Positions 63,440 to 64,000 of a stretch of 64,000 bases of DNA are shown here, one piece after another. The notes under the pieces were generated by a model that had not been told where the DNA came from, searched no databases, and was given only the letters and a program-made list of their open reading frames with translations. Made by a program: the position numbers and the translations under genes. Source of the DNA: Microvirga subterranea (lineage in GTDB: Bacteria; Pseudomonadota; Alphaproteobacteria; Rhizobiales; Beijerinckiaceae); NCBI RefSeq assembly GCF_003350535.1, contig NZ_QQBB01000003.1:434001-498000 (forward strand), given 5' to 3'. Each line of letters starts with the position of its first letter. Position 1 is the stretch's first letter.

Positions 63440-64000
63440 TCAGTGCCCCGCATCCGCCGGCGGAGCGGCCTTCGGCTTCTTGATGAAGGGCAGCGCGCAG
63501 ATCAGCGCCAGGAATAGCACCGTCAGGAGGACGAACACGTCCGAGAAGGACATGACCAGCGCCTCGCGACGGACCATGTTCGACATAGTCTTGAGCGCGG
63601 CCTGATGGGCGTCGGAGCCGAGGCTCTGGAAGCCCATCGTCATGGTGTTGAGCGTTTCGACCGCCGCCGAACGGCTCCAGGTCACGTTCTCGCGCAGGCG
63701 CTCGAGATGAAGGTCCCAGCGGTTGTTGAGGATCGTGTTGATCAGCGCGAGGCCGACCGCGCCGCCGAGGTTGCGGGTGAGGTTGTAGAGGCCCGACGCG
63801 TTCTTGATGCGCTCCGGCGGCAGCGTGCCGAGCGCGATGTTGTTGATCGGCACCATGCAGATCATCAGGCCGACGCCGCGGAAGACCTGGGGCATGAAGA
63901 GCTCCCAGAAGTCCCAGTCCTTCGTCAGGCCGGAGAACTGCCACGTGCCGAACGCGAAGCACGCGAAGCCGATCCCCATCATGACGCGCGGGTCCATCTT
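63440..64000 (-). CDS. DHA2-family drug exporter (EmrB-type), C-terminal part
   Basis: Partial: the frame is open to the right window edge, so the start is outside. The visible about 187 residues include MDPRVMMGIGFACFAFGTWQFSG, VFRGVGLMICMVPINNIALGTLPPERIKNASGLYNLTRNLGGAVGLALINTIL (the EmrB/QacA motif region), then two helices and LFLALICALPFIKKPK. EmrB-type exporters pump lipophilic drugs, usually through a HlyD-type adaptor; none is visible in the window because the upstream part is cut. It is convergent with ampC by 6 nt. Confidence 0.92.
   Translation of the reverse strand, partial: KMDPRVMMGIGFACFAFGTWQFSGLTKDWDFWELFMPQVFRGVGLMICMVPINNIALGTLPPERIKNASGLYNLTRNLGGAVGLALINTILNNRWDLHLERLRENVTWSRSAAVETLNTMTMGFQSLGSDAHQAALKTMSNMVRREALVMSFSDVFVLLTVLFLALICALPFIKKPKAAPPADAGH

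Overview
The window is a chromosome-like stretch of a GC-rich alphaproteobacterium. The strongest pointers are the split gatB and gatC-gatA loci, a ThuEFGK-type disaccharide transporter, a FixK/FNR-type TTGA-N6-TCAA site, serralysin-type RTX proteins and many short lipoproteins and secreted proteins typical of Hyphomicrobiales. A Methylobacteriaceae/Microvirga-like soil bacterium is my best guess; that is inference from gene content, not a database result. I see no transposase, integrase, phage gene or CRISPR array, and gene density is high on both strands.

Region 1 (1-15.2 kb) is housekeeping and small-molecule defence. It holds two glutathione S-transferases, three GNAT acetyltransferases, a VOC protein, a zinc-ribbon adenylate/guanylate cyclase, a Tat-exported SMP-30/gluconolactonase-like protein, the amidotransferase subunits GatB, GatA and GatC, a DMT exporter and a UPF0173 metallo-hydrolase. 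Three related palindromic intergenic repeats lie here.

Region 2 (15.3-23.4 kb) has the thuEFGK-like sugar ABC operon, ruvX, a PAS-GGDEF diguanylate cyclase, tRNA-Gln(CUG), a small HhH protein and a PilZ protein, so c-di-GMP synthesis and sensing sit within about 2 kb.

Region 3 (23.4-40.0 kb) starts and ends with secreted RTX proteins (23.4, 37.2 and 39.3 kb). Between them, after a zinc-ribbon MBL-fold protein, lies a co-directional set: Zn-alcohol dehydrogenase, P-type cation ATPase, a LolD/FtsX/HlyD-type exporter, a second Zn-alcohol dehydrogenase and a PHA synthase. A perfect TTGA-N6-TCAA site precedes the first gene. I read this as a probable low-oxygen/redox-balancing module (inference).

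Region 4 (40.1-49.8 kb) holds a pentapeptide-repeat protein, lipoproteins, and a minus-strand unit LysR - nitrilase-like amidohydrolase - RraA-like protein - substrate-binding protein - ATPase - two permeases. This looks like uptake and hydrolysis of an unidentified nitrogenous compound. A membrane-anchored cyclic-nucleotide-binding protein with Popeye-like layout follows.

Region 5 (49.9-64 kb) holds an iron-type substrate-binding protein and fused permease without an adjacent ATPase, succinyl-CoA:3-ketoacid CoA-transferase subunits, an AsmA-family protein, a polyamine-type ATPase/permease/permease set without a binding protein, a dehydrogenase/Gfo-Idh-MocA pair, a SRPBCC-ArsR pair, a class C beta-lactamase and the end of a DHA2-type drug exporter that runs off the window.

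No gene set here is clearly a novel system. The best leads are the FixK-box redox cluster, the three-member RTX set with a polysaccharide lyase fusion and a 55-56-residue repeat, and the nitrilase/RraA/ABC unit.
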